Shown: one piece after another, positions 1-6,505 of the stretch
How the letters are laid out: each line of letters starts with the position of its first letter
How positions within the stretch are numbered: position 1 is the stretch's first letter
Assembly: GCA_910578305.1 (NCBI GenBank)
Contig: CAJTQH010000046.1
Coordinates: forward strand, 1 to 10,777
Source: an uncultured Muribaculaceae bacterium
GTDB taxonomy: Bacteria; Bacteroidota; Bacteroidia; Bacteroidales; Muribaculaceae
Direction: 5' to 3'
DNA length: 10,777 bases
The notes under the pieces: generated by a model
What the model saw: the letters and a program-made list of their open reading frames with translations, nothing else
What the model was told of the DNA's origin: nothing
Databases searched by the model: none
Made by a program: the position numbers and the translations under genes

Positions 1-943
1 GACCATTTCCACCATACAGCAGCGCGAATATGTGGAACGCGGAGACCGTCCGGGCGAAGAACGCCACACCATGACCATAAAGATGGCCAATGGCAAAATC
101 TCTACAACCTCCGCCACAGTTACCGTAGGAGCTGACAAAGCCAAGCTCATGCCCACCGACATAGGTGTAGTGGTCAATGACTTCCTCACCGAATATTTCC
201 CCAACGTGCTCAACTACAATTTCACCGCCGACCTTGAGCAGCGCTTTGACCTCGTGGCAGAAGGCAAAGCAGCCTGGCAGAAGGAAATAGGAGATTTCTA
301 CGGAGTGTTCCACCCCGAAGTGGAGAAAGCCAACGGCATGCGCATGGAGCACAAAGTGGGTGAACGCGTGCTCGGCACTCACCCCGACAACGGCAAGCCC
401 GTGTCGGTCAAGATAGGACGCTTCGGCCCGGTGGTACAGATAGGCGACAGTGCCGGCGACGAAAAGCCACTATTCGCATCGCTTCAGAAAGACCAGTCGG
501 TATTTGACATCACCCTCGAGGAAGCACTGAAACTCTTTGAGCTGCCGCGCGATCTCGGCAAATTTGAAGACTCCGACGTGACCGTGGCAGTAGGCCGTTT
601 CGGTCCTTACATCAAGCACGACGGAAAATTCGTATCCATACCCAAGACATTAGATCCGCGCACCATAGCACTCGAAGAAGCCATCGAACTTATCGAGGCA
701 AAGCGTGTGGCCGAGAAGCAGAAAGTGGTGAAGATATTCGACGAAGACCCCGAAATGCAGATACTCAACGGTAGATACGGCGTGTACATCGCCTACAAGA
801 AACAAAACTACAAGATACCACGCACGGTGAACGATCCTGCGGCACTTACTCTCGACGAATGCCGCGACATAGTGGCCAAACAGGACGAGAAGCCCAAGAA
901 GCCCACCACCCGACGCGCCACATCATCACGTAAAAAGCAATAA
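1..943 (+). CDS. topA: DNA topoisomerase I (type IA), C-terminal part; 5' end outside the window
   Basis: This is the 3' end of a gene that enters from the left in the frame beginning at base 2; 313 residues are visible before TAA at 941-943. TopA relaxes negatively supercoiled DNA by cutting one strand through an active-site tyrosine, which lies upstream of the window. The first residues read TISTIQQREYVERG, matching the TISTIQ segment at the end of the catalytic core of bacterial TopA. Next come the end of the core (about bases 130-340, with VVNDFLTEYFPNVLNYNFTA) and three C-terminal repeats with GRFGP, GRFGPYIKHDG and GRYGVYI. The protein ends in a Lys/Arg-rich tail (KPKKPTTRRATSSRKKQ) that could touch DNA. 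No zinc-finger cysteines are seen; the Bacteroidota form commonly uses these repeats instead. An internal GTG at 32 is not the real start, because the homology continues upstream of it. The next gene starts one base after the stop, so the two are probably co-transcribed. Confidence 0.95.
   Translation, partial: TISTIQQREYVERGDRPGEERHTMTIKMANGKISTTSATVTVGADKAKLMPTDIGVVVNDFLTEYFPNVLNYNFTADLEQRFDLVAEGKAAWQKEIGDFYGVFHPEVEKANGMRMEHKVGERVLGTHPDNGKPVSVKIGRFGPVVQIGDSAGDEKPLFASLQKDQSVFDITLEEALKLFELPRDLGKFEDSDVTVAVGRFGPYIKHDGKFVSIPKTLDPRTIALEEAIELIEAKRVAEKQKVVKIFDEDPEMQILNGRYGVYIAYKKQNYKIPRTVNDPAALTLDECRDIVAKQDEKPKKPTTRRATSSRKKQ
365..890 (+). repeat. Three TopA C-terminal repeats, about 59 codons each
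   Basis: Within topA, the first glycine codon of the GR(F/Y)G motif falls at bases 416, 593 and 770, that is at exact 177-base (59-codon) intervals. Each unit has the motif followed by a short beta segment and a helix rich in Leu and Glu (ITLEEALKLF, IALEEAIELI, LTLDECRDIV). This agrees with the topoisomerase C-terminal repeat family. The DNA of the copies has diverged, so this is an old protein-level repeat and not a recent tandem duplication. Unit borders are approximate. Confidence 0.8.
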
Positions 944-944
944 T

Positions 945-1859
945 ATGCCCGCACCACGACGCTCCATACAGTCATTCCGACCCGATGTTATAAAATCATT
1001 TGCAGTCAACGCCGACACCACACTGCTCGACTTCGTATTGGCCTCGATACCCGACGCCAAGCGCACCGCCATCAAGCAGATGCTGGCTCACAACCAGATA
1101 GCCGTCAACGGCACTCCGCAACGACAGTTCAACTACGAGTTGCATCCAGGCGACGAGGTGAAGCTGAATTTCACCCGAGAATTCAAGGTATTTTACCACC
1201 GCCGACTCAAAATAGTGTATGAGGACGACGACATAATAGTGGTGAACAAAGGCTACGGACTGCTGTCGATGGGTAATGACAAAGTGAAGGACGGCACAGC
1301 CTACTCCATACTACGCGAATATGTGAAGTGGGGCAATCCTGCCAACAAGATATTTATAGTGCACCGTCTTGACCGCGACACCTCGGGGCTCATGATGTTT
1401 GCCAAGACCGAAGAGGCCAAGCGCCGCATGCAACACAACTGGAATAACATGGTGCTCAACCGCAAGTATCTCGCTGTGGTGGAAGGCATTGTAGAGCCCG
1501 AAAGCGGAACAGTGAAGAGCTATCTGGCAGAGACATCGCAGCATGAGATGTACTCCACCGACAACCCTGAAAAAGGACAGCTGGCAGTGACCCGCTACAC
1601 CACACTTCAGTCGGGCGGACAATACACTCTGCTCGAGGTGGAACTCGACACCGGCCGAAAAAACCAGATACGCGTGCACATGAAAGATCTCGGCCATCCC
1701 ATATCGGGCGACCATAAATACGGTGCCGGCACAAGTCCGATACACCGTCTGGCACTGCATGCACGCACACTGCGCTTTGTGCATCCGGTGACACGCCGCG
1801 AAATGAACTTCTCCACACCTATTCCGGCTTCGTTTCTGTCGCTTGTCCGCCGCCGATAG
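945..1859 (+). CDS. RluA-family RNA pseudouridine synthase
   Basis: This 304-residue protein should convert uridine to pseudouridine in rRNA or tRNA in the cytoplasm. Residues about 26-76 form an S4-type RNA-binding domain (LLDFVLASIPDAKR, then QIAVNG and LHPGDEV). The catalytic domain follows at about 88-300. The family signature HRLDRDTSGL lies at residues 140-149, and Asp143 matches the nucleophilic aspartate. A second family motif, DTGRKNQIRVHM (235-246), and HPISGDHKYG (251-260) complete the core. The usual NKPAG segment reads NKGYGLLSMGNDKVKDG here, a variant near the active site. The length is normal for an S4-containing RluC/RluD-like enzyme, but the target uridine cannot be told, so no symbol is given. 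ATG at 945 is one base after the topA stop, which suggests translational coupling or at least a shared transcript. The 3' end overlaps the convergent HD gene by 41 bp. Confidence 0.93.
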   Translation: MPAPRRSIQSFRPDVIKSFAVNADTTLLDFVLASIPDAKRTAIKQMLAHNQIAVNGTPQRQFNYELHPGDEVKLNFTREFKVFYHRRLKIVYEDDDIIVVNKGYGLLSMGNDKVKDGTAYSILREYVKWGNPANKIFIVHRLDRDTSGLMMFAKTEEAKRRMQHNWNNMVLNRKYLAVVEGIVEPESGTVKSYLAETSQHEMYSTDNPEKGQLAVTRYTTLQSGGQYTLLEVELDTGRKNQIRVHMKDLGHPISGDHKYGAGTSPIHRLALHARTLRFVHPVTRREMNFSTPIPASFLSLVRRR

Positions 1860-2391
1860 CAAACTCCCGCGCCATGGCATCGAACCGCTTGAGGCTTTCC
1901 GGGCCGAACGCGGCCATAGCCGCACGTACCCGACCGAAATCCTTGCGCTTCATGTCGCCGCTCTTTGAATAAAATTTATCGGCATAGCATATAAGCCTTT
2001 CGAGCTGTGTCTCCGGCAGGAAATCACTGTAAGGCAGCGGCAGACCCTGACACGCGATCTCCGCAGCCGTAAGGCCTGACCCGGTATGGCGTTCGGCAAC
2101 GCGTGCCGCCCATTCAGGCGCACCCTCGCGGCGTAACAGTTCCGCTCCAATCACTCCGTGACATATATACGGCTCTGAACCGCGACACTCGATCGACGGC
2201 GCATTGGTGGCGTATATGCCTATATCGTGCAGCATGGCGGCAGCCTCCACTTCGGCATCGGGCAGCGGCAGGCCGCACAGGTGCGATATGGCAAGTGCTT
2301 CGTCGGCCACGGCACGGCAATGATGCAAATAAATATCCCGCAGGGCTGTTCCTGCGGGATAATATTTATCGATTATTTTCTGAAAGTCCAT
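1819..2391 (-). CDS. Small HD-domain protein, putative metal-dependent phosphohydrolase
   Basis: This 190-residue soluble protein has the spaced metal ligands of the HD superfamily: His23/His24, the paired His55-Asp56 in AAMLHDIGIY, His78 in CHGVIGAELL, His102 in ERHTG and Asp138 in CYADKFY. The HDIG form and the extra histidines fit a phosphohydrolase, often with two metals, acting on a nucleotide or other phosphate ester. The substrate is unknown, and I would not assign cyclic-dinucleotide or (p)ppGpp hydrolysis from these motifs. No signal peptide, membrane segment or fused domain is seen. The ATG (2389-2391 on the + strand) lies 14 bp after the ilvE stop, so the gene is probably the second of an ilvE operon. 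No Shine-Dalgarno sequence stands out. The C-terminus is a short polar tail (GGGQATETKPE) whose codons overlap the end of the pseudouridine synthase gene. Confidence 0.88.
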   Translation of the reverse strand: MDFQKIIDKYYPAGTALRDIYLHHCRAVADEALAISHLCGLPLPDAEVEAAAMLHDIGIYATNAPSIECRGSEPYICHGVIGAELLRREGAPEWAARVAERHTGSGLTAAEIACQGLPLPYSDFLPETQLERLICYADKFYSKSGDMKRKDFGRVRAAMAAFGPESLKRFDAMAREFAIGGGQATETKPE

Positions 2392-2405
2392 CGTAAAACG
2401 CGCAC

Positions 2406-3437
2406 TTAGCCTTCCACGATTGTATTCCAGCCGTGAACGTCGGGAGCCTCACCGAGCTGCACCGCACGCAGTGCATTGTAGAGCTTCGTGGTGATGGGAC
2501 CGGGCTTTCCGTCCTTGGCTATAATGTATTTATCGCCGGTATCGAGGTCGTCGATCTCACCCACGGGCGAAGCCACAGCCGCAGTGCCGCAGGCGGCAGC
2601 TTCCTCTATATGAGCCAGTTCATCGACGGTGATGTGGCGACGTTCAACCTCTATACCCATATCCTCGGCAAGTTGCTGAAGGCTCATGTTGGTGATCGAT
2701 GGCAGAATCGAGTCGGATTCTGGCGTGATGTATTTGCCCTGCTTTATGGCAAAGAAGTTGGCCGGCCCGCACTCATCGAGATATTTCTTCTCCTTGGGGT
2801 CAAGATAGAGCACCGCCGAATAGCCGAGTTCATGGGCACGCTCGCCCGCGCCAAGGCTGGCGGCATAATTTCCGCCCACTTTCCAGCGTCCGGTACCCTT
2901 GGGAGCCACACGGTCGAACTCGCGCATTATGCAGATATTGGTGGGAGCGAAACCGGACTTGAAATACGGGCCTACCGGGCTCACAAGCACCAGGAACAGA
3001 TATTCGGTAGATGTGCGCACACCCACACTGGCACTCATGCCTATCTCAAGCGGACGTATGTAGAGCGAGGCTCCGCTGCCATAGGGGGGCACGAATCGGG
3101 CGTTGAGCTCCACAGCCTTAATCACCATCTCGCAGAAGAGGTCTTCGGGCACAGGCTGCATTTTCAAGCCCATGGCCGACTCGCGTATGCGACGTGCATT
3201 TTCCTTCAGACGGAATATGCGTATCTTGCCGTCTTTGCCGCGAAAAGCCTTCAGCCCTTCAAAAATCTCCTGTCCGTAATGCAGGGCAGTAGCTGCCATG
3301 TGCATAGATATTGTCTCTGAGTCAGACACTTCCACGTCACTCCACTTACCGTCGCGGTAGTAACACCGCAGATTGTAATCAGTGCGGACATATCCAAAGG
3401 GCAGATTTGCCCAGTCCAGTTCAACTTTTTCTTTCAT
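2406..3437 (-). CDS. ilvE: Branched-chain amino-acid aminotransferase, type II
   Basis: This 343-residue enzyme transfers the amino group between glutamate and the 2-oxo acids of valine, leucine and isoleucine, using pyridoxal phosphate in the cytoplasm. Its length and sequence fit the fold-type IV, eukaryote-like bacterial class (IlvE type II). Visible signatures are YGQEIFEGLKAFRG (54-67), LYIRPLEIG (125-133), the GTGRWKVGGNYAASLGAGE segment (181-199) with the PLP-binding lysine Lys186, and YLDECGPANFF (219-229), whose Glu222 fits the residue that contacts the PLP ring nitrogen. Near the C-terminus, EEAAACGTAAVASPVG (278-293) is the usual phosphate- and substrate-binding stretch. The ATG at 3435-3437 is preceded by a good -7 box about 25 bases upstream. 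The HD gene follows 14 bp after the stop. The gene is divergent from lptD across 165 bp. Nothing suggests inactivation. Confidence 0.96.
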   Translation of the reverse strand: MKEKVELDWANLPFGYVRTDYNLRCYYRDGKWSDVEVSDSETISMHMAATALHYGQEIFEGLKAFRGKDGKIRIFRLKENARRIRESAMGLKMQPVPEDLFCEMVIKAVELNARFVPPYGSGASLYIRPLEIGMSASVGVRTSTEYLFLVLVSPVGPYFKSGFAPTNICIMREFDRVAPKGTGRWKVGGNYAASLGAGERAHELGYSAVLYLDPKEKKYLDECGPANFFAIKQGKYITPESDSILPSITNMSLQQLAEDMGIEVERRHITVDELAHIEEAAACGTAAVASPVGEIDDLDTGDKYIIAKDGKPGPITTKLYNALRAVQLGEAPDVHGWNTIVEG

Positions 3438-3461
3438 TTTAGTTATGGTAATGAATTTGAT

Positions 3462-3470
3462 GCAAATGTA
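3462..3470 (-). promoter_or_regulatory. Predicted ilvE promoter, -7 box
   Basis: Read on the - strand, the bases are TACATTTGC, an exact match to the Bacteroidota -7 consensus TAnnTTTG. Transcription would start near 3455-3460 and leave a leader of about 20 bases before the ilvE ATG. The -33 box is weak: no TTTG sits at the usual spacing of about 19-21 bases. The nearest candidates are TTTA inside the palindrome at 3488-3501 (23-base spacing) and a TTTG 33 bases away. An activator or a loose -33 box is therefore possible. Confidence 0.6.
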
Positions 3471-3487
3471 ACAAATCTTTCAATAAT

Positions 3488-3501
3488 CATGTTTAAACAT
3501 G
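3488..3501. promoter_or_regulatory. 14-bp perfect palindrome upstream of ilvE, possible operator
   Basis: CATGTTTAAACATG reads the same on both strands and has no spacer. It lies 17-30 bp upstream of the ilvE -7 box, that is over its -33 position, and about 90 bp upstream of the lptD -7 box. Perfect dyads of this size are typical of sites for dimeric regulators. With no loop and strong AT content it would not make a good terminator. No regulator gene is in the window, so the function is inferred from position only. Confidence 0.4.
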
Positions 3502-3552
3502 CACAAAAAACAGGCTCTGTGCGCAACCTTTAAGTTAAAAAGCACTGCAATA

Positions 3553-3586
3553 GTTGTGAAATTTCACCCAATGGTAGTATCTTTGC
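3553..3586 (+). promoter_or_regulatory. Predicted lptD promoter (-33 and -7 boxes)
   Basis: TATCTTTGC at 3578-3586 matches the Bacteroidota -7 consensus TAnnTTTG. GTTG at 3553-3556 is an acceptable -33 box with a 21-base spacer. Both boxes and their spacing fit the primary sigma factor of this phylum. Transcription should begin at about 3589-3593, which leaves only some 10-14 bases before the proposed TTG start at 3603. The spacer contains a 12-bp palindrome. Confidence 0.7.
3556..3567. promoter_or_regulatory. 12-bp perfect palindrome inside the lptD promoter spacer
   Basis: GTGAAATTTCAC is a perfect dyad that shares its first base with the -33 box and fills the left half of the spacer before the -7 box. 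A protein bound there would probably block RNA polymerase, so a repressor site for lptD is possible. It differs in sequence from the 14-bp palindrome near ilvE, so the two are not copies of one operator. Chance cannot be excluded for 12 bp. Confidence 0.35.
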
Positions 3587-3602
3587 AGGGAAATAACAGT
3601 CA

Positions 3603-6401
3603 TTGTCACAGATTTTGAGAGTTTCTCAACACTATATAATAATAATTCTGGTGCTCTTGATGGCCTTCAGCGCCACCGCATCAAAAAGCGGACAGACCGA
3701 CAGCGTATCACTGCCGGCTCTGGCCGATAGTGTGACAACAGACTCTGTCACAGTCGATTCAACAAAAGCAGTGGCGCTCGAACTCTCTGCCGCACAGCGC
3801 CGCCGCCACCGCCTGAACGATGACGACTCAACCCAAACCACATCGACGGGTCCGCGCATACTCCGCGTGAAATCCGACCTCGACAATGTGGTCGACATCG
3901 TGGCGCAGGACTCCATGGTACTCATAGGCCAGAGCACAGCCTATATCTATGGCGACGGTCAGGTGACATATGGCGACATAAAGCTCGACGCCGCACAGAT
4001 AGAACTCGACATGAATGCCAGCACGGTGTATGCCGTGGGCGTGGAGGACAGTGCCGGACAGGTAGTGGGATCGCCTGTATTCAACGACAAAGGCACTGAC
4101 TACAAGTCGCGTACGATGCGCTACAATTTCAAGAGCGAAAAAGGCTACATCACCGATATAATCACCGAGCAAGGCGAGGGCTACCTCACCGGCGGTACAT
4201 CGAAAAAGGTGGGCGAAAACACCATCTATCTCCAGAACGGACGGTACACCACCTGCGACAACCACGAGCATCCGCACTTCTGGATGCAGCTCACCAAGGC
4301 AAAGGTGCATCCCAAGAAGGACATTGTGACCGGCCCGGCATATATGGTGCTCGAAGGACTGCCGCTGCCGCTGGCCGTGCCGTTCGGCTATTTTCCATTT
4401 TCGGAGCGGTATTCGAGCGGTGTGATATTTCCCTCGTTCGGCGACGACTACAACCGCGGATTCTATCTGAGCAACGGCGGATACTACTTCGCCATCAACG
4501 ACAACATAGACCTCGCGCTCACCGGCGAGATATACACCAAAGGCTCGTGGGGACTGCAGGCACGGTCGGCCTATGTGAAACGCTACAAATATTCGGGCAA
4601 CTTCAACATATCGTTTCTCAAAACCATACTTGGCGACAAAGGCCTGCCCGACTACTCCAAGCAGACCAACTTCCAGGTGCTGTGGAGCCACACCCAGGAC
4701 ACGAAAGCCAACCCTATATTCAACTTCTCGGCTTCGGTCAACTTCACCACTTCGGGCTACTCGCGCAACGACCTCAACAGCTACTACTCCAACTCATTTA
4801 CCGAAAACACCAAGAGCAGTACGGTCAACTTCACATACCGTCCGCCGGGATCCAAATGGTCGTTTTCAGGAAATGCCAACATAGCGCAACGTAGTCAGGA
4901 CTCAACACTGGCAGTGTCGTTTCCTAACATCACCATCACCATGTCGCAGGTCTACCCCTTCAAACGCAAGCGTGCCGTAGGCGCCGACAAATGGTATGAA
5001 AAAATACGAATGTCTTATTCCGGACAATTCAACAACTCCCTTACAGCCAAGCAAGATGAGTTTTTCAAAAAAAGTCTTATCAAGGACTGGCGTAACGGCA
5101 TGCGTCACAGCATACCGGTGTCGGCAACGTTCAATCTCTTCAAATACTTCAACATAACACCGTCGATCAATCTCAACGACCGCATGTACTCCACAAAAGT
5201 ACGCCGCCAGTGGGATCCTAACGCAGCAGCCGAAGTGTGCGACACTACCTACAGTTTCTACAACGTGTGGGACTTCAACGCATCCATGTCGCTCGACACC
5301 AAGATCTACGGTTTCTTCCAGCCACTGCCGTTTCTTGGCGACAAAGTGAAGATGATACGATGGGTCATGACCCCAACCGTGTCATTTACAGGCGCGCCCG
5401 ACTTCAGTTCATCGTTCTTCGGATATTACGGTACATACAGATATCCGGGTGCCAACGGCGAGATGATGACACAAAAATACTCCATGTTCCCCAATAGCCT
5501 CTTCGGTGTCCCCGGACAGGGTAAGACCGGTACGATCAATTTCTCGCTTGGCAACAATCTTGAAATGAAAGTGCGATCAGACAACGACAGCATCGGAGAA
5601 AAGAAAATATCGCTTATCGAAAGTTTCAATATATCTCAAAGCTACAATTTCGCAGCCGACTCCATGAACTGGAGCAATATCAACACATCCATAATGCTCC
5701 GACTTGTAAAAAACTTCAACCTCAATCTCTCGGCCGTATGGGATGTCTACACCTACCAGCTAAACTCCGCAGGAAATCCTGTGAGAGTCAACATTCCCCG
5801 ATGGAAAGCCGGCAAGGGTCTGGGTCGTCTGTCGAGTACAGGCACCTCGTTCAGCTACACATTCAACAACAATACCTTCAAGAAGAAAAAGAAAAAGGAG
5901 GAAATGACGCCGGAGGAAGAGGAGGAAGAAAAGAAACGCCGGCGCAACAGCCGCCAGAGCCGATCGGGATTCGGAATCCAAAACGACTCTGACGAAGAAG
6001 GCTCGGACATGACATTCGATCCCGACGGATACATGAAATGGGAAGTGCCATGGAGCCTGACCCTCAACTACTCTGTTTCGTATGGCTACGGAGCGTTCAA
6101 CAAACGCAAGATGGAATATGACGGCAAGATAACACAAAATCTCAGCATGTCGGGCAATATACGTCCCACTAAAAACTGGAATTTCAGTTTTACCGCAAGC
6201 TACAATTTCGACACCCACAAGCTCGCTTACATGAACTGCAACATATCACGAGACCTGCACTGCTTCACCATGACCGCAAGTTTCGTTCCGGTAGGACCCT
6301 ACAAATCCTATAACTTCCACATATCTGTCAATTCATCGATGCTCTCCGACCTCAAATACGACAAACGATCGTCGCTGTCAAACGGTGTTACATGGTATTG
6401 A
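3603..6401 (+). CDS. lptD: LptD-like LPS-assembly outer-membrane protein (OstA family)
   Basis: LptD is the outer-membrane beta-barrel that takes lipopolysaccharide from the periplasmic Lpt bridge and inserts it into the outer leaflet. TTG at 3603 is the most likely start: a stop lies at 3594 in frame, and the first ATG (3660) would cut the signal peptide in half. Residues 1-26 then form a signal peptide (hydrophobic YIIIILVLLMAF, Ala-Thr-Ala site at 24-26). A Ser/Thr/Asp-rich linker with DSV motifs follows. The OstA jelly-roll domain spans about 85-255 and includes RYTTCDN (214-220), the counterpart of the conserved Cys motif of LptD. PLPLAVPFGYFPF (254-266) leads into a barrel rich in alternating aromatic strands to the end, TWY. 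The length, 932 residues, fits Bacteroidota LptD. Oddities are a charged insert at 760-800 and only four cysteines (218, 546, 879, 887). tamB follows after 104 bp. Confidence 0.9.
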   Translation: MSQILRVSQHYIIIILVLLMAFSATASKSGQTDSVSLPALADSVTTDSVTVDSTKAVALELSAAQRRRHRLNDDDSTQTTSTGPRILRVKSDLDNVVDIVAQDSMVLIGQSTAYIYGDGQVTYGDIKLDAAQIELDMNASTVYAVGVEDSAGQVVGSPVFNDKGTDYKSRTMRYNFKSEKGYITDIITEQGEGYLTGGTSKKVGENTIYLQNGRYTTCDNHEHPHFWMQLTKAKVHPKKDIVTGPAYMVLEGLPLPLAVPFGYFPFSERYSSGVIFPSFGDDYNRGFYLSNGGYYFAINDNIDLALTGEIYTKGSWGLQARSAYVKRYKYSGNFNISFLKTILGDKGLPDYSKQTNFQVLWSHTQDTKANPIFNFSASVNFTTSGYSRNDLNSYYSNSFTENTKSSTVNFTYRPPGSKWSFSGNANIAQRSQDSTLAVSFPNITITMSQVYPFKRKRAVGADKWYEKIRMSYSGQFNNSLTAKQDEFFKKSLIKDWRNGMRHSIPVSATFNLFKYFNITPSINLNDRMYSTKVRRQWDPNAAAEVCDTTYSFYNVWDFNASMSLDTKIYGFFQPLPFLGDKVKMIRWVMTPTVSFTGAPDFSSSFFGYYGTYRYPGANGEMMTQKYSMFPNSLFGVPGQGKTGTINFSLGNNLEMKVRSDNDSIGEKKISLIESFNISQSYNFAADSMNWSNINTSIMLRLVKNFNLNLSAVWDVYTYQLNSAGNPVRVNIPRWKAGKGLGRLSSTGTSFSYTFNNNTFKKKKKKEEMTPEEEEEEKKRRRNSRQSRSGFGIQNDSDEEGSDMTFDPDGYMKWEVPWSLTLNYSVSYGYGAFNKRKMEYDGKITQNLSMSGNIRPTKNWNFSFTASYNFDTHKLAYMNCNISRDLHCFTMTASFVPVGPYKSYNFHISVNSSMLSDLKYDKRSSLSNGVTWY
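5880..5945 (+). other. Charge-block insert in LptD (residues 760-781)
   Basis: Here six lysines and two glutamates are followed by MTP, six glutamates, two lysines and three arginines. A polar stretch with NSRQSRSG and the acidic DSDEEGSD continues to about residue 801. The DNA is purine-rich but has no homopolymer longer than five, so it is not an obvious slippage tract. The segment sits between two barrel strands (SFSYTFNN before, PWSLTLNYSVSYGYG after) and must be a loop outside the membrane. Confidence 0.75.
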
Positions 6402-6505
6402 TGCGCCAGACAACCTGATTTTTTCAGAACCATCCTGCTTTTCACCGCGTTGTTGTATTATCAGCACCTGAAAAGTCTATTCATTCATCATCTCAACTAT
6501 TTATT
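6402..6505 (+). other. lptD-tamB intergenic region
   Basis: These 104 bases hold no convincing promoter and no clear terminator. There is a weak hairpin, CTGA-(T5)-TCAG at 6415-6427, and a loose 7-bp inverted repeat (CTTTTCA at 6438-6444, TGAAAAG at 6469-6475). Neither is GC-rich or followed by a U-tract. Read-through from lptD into tamB is the simplest reading. Confidence 0.5.

Noticed and set aside
32..34. GTG at base 32 as the true start of a separate small gene
   Set aside because: The TISTIQ motif of TopA continues upstream of it in the same frame, so the gene simply enters from outside the window.
2433..3320. A 295-codon open frame on the + strand opposite ilvE
   Set aside because: It is fully antisense to a clear aminotransferase, is rich in His and Gly with no recognisable domain, and has no promoter. 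GC-rich codon use often leaves such shadow frames.
3571..3618. Possible 15-codon leader peptide starting with ATG at 3571 (MVVSLQGNNSHCHRF)
   Set aside because: Its start codon lies upstream of the -7 box, so the predicted lptD transcript would not contain it, and it has no run of regulatory codons.
3828..4691. A 287-codon open frame on the - strand opposite lptD
   Set aside because: It lies inside a well-supported LptD coding region, has no family motif and shows the composition of a complement-strand shadow.
5880..5945. Purine-rich tract in lptD as a phase-variation site
   Set aside because: There is no homopolymer longer than five and no exact short tandem repeat; the codons are mixed AAG/AAA and GAG/GAA, which limits slippage.
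6415..6427. Hairpin after lptD as a terminator
   Set aside because: The stem is only four base pairs and the T-run is in the loop and not after the stem, so it would not end transcription.
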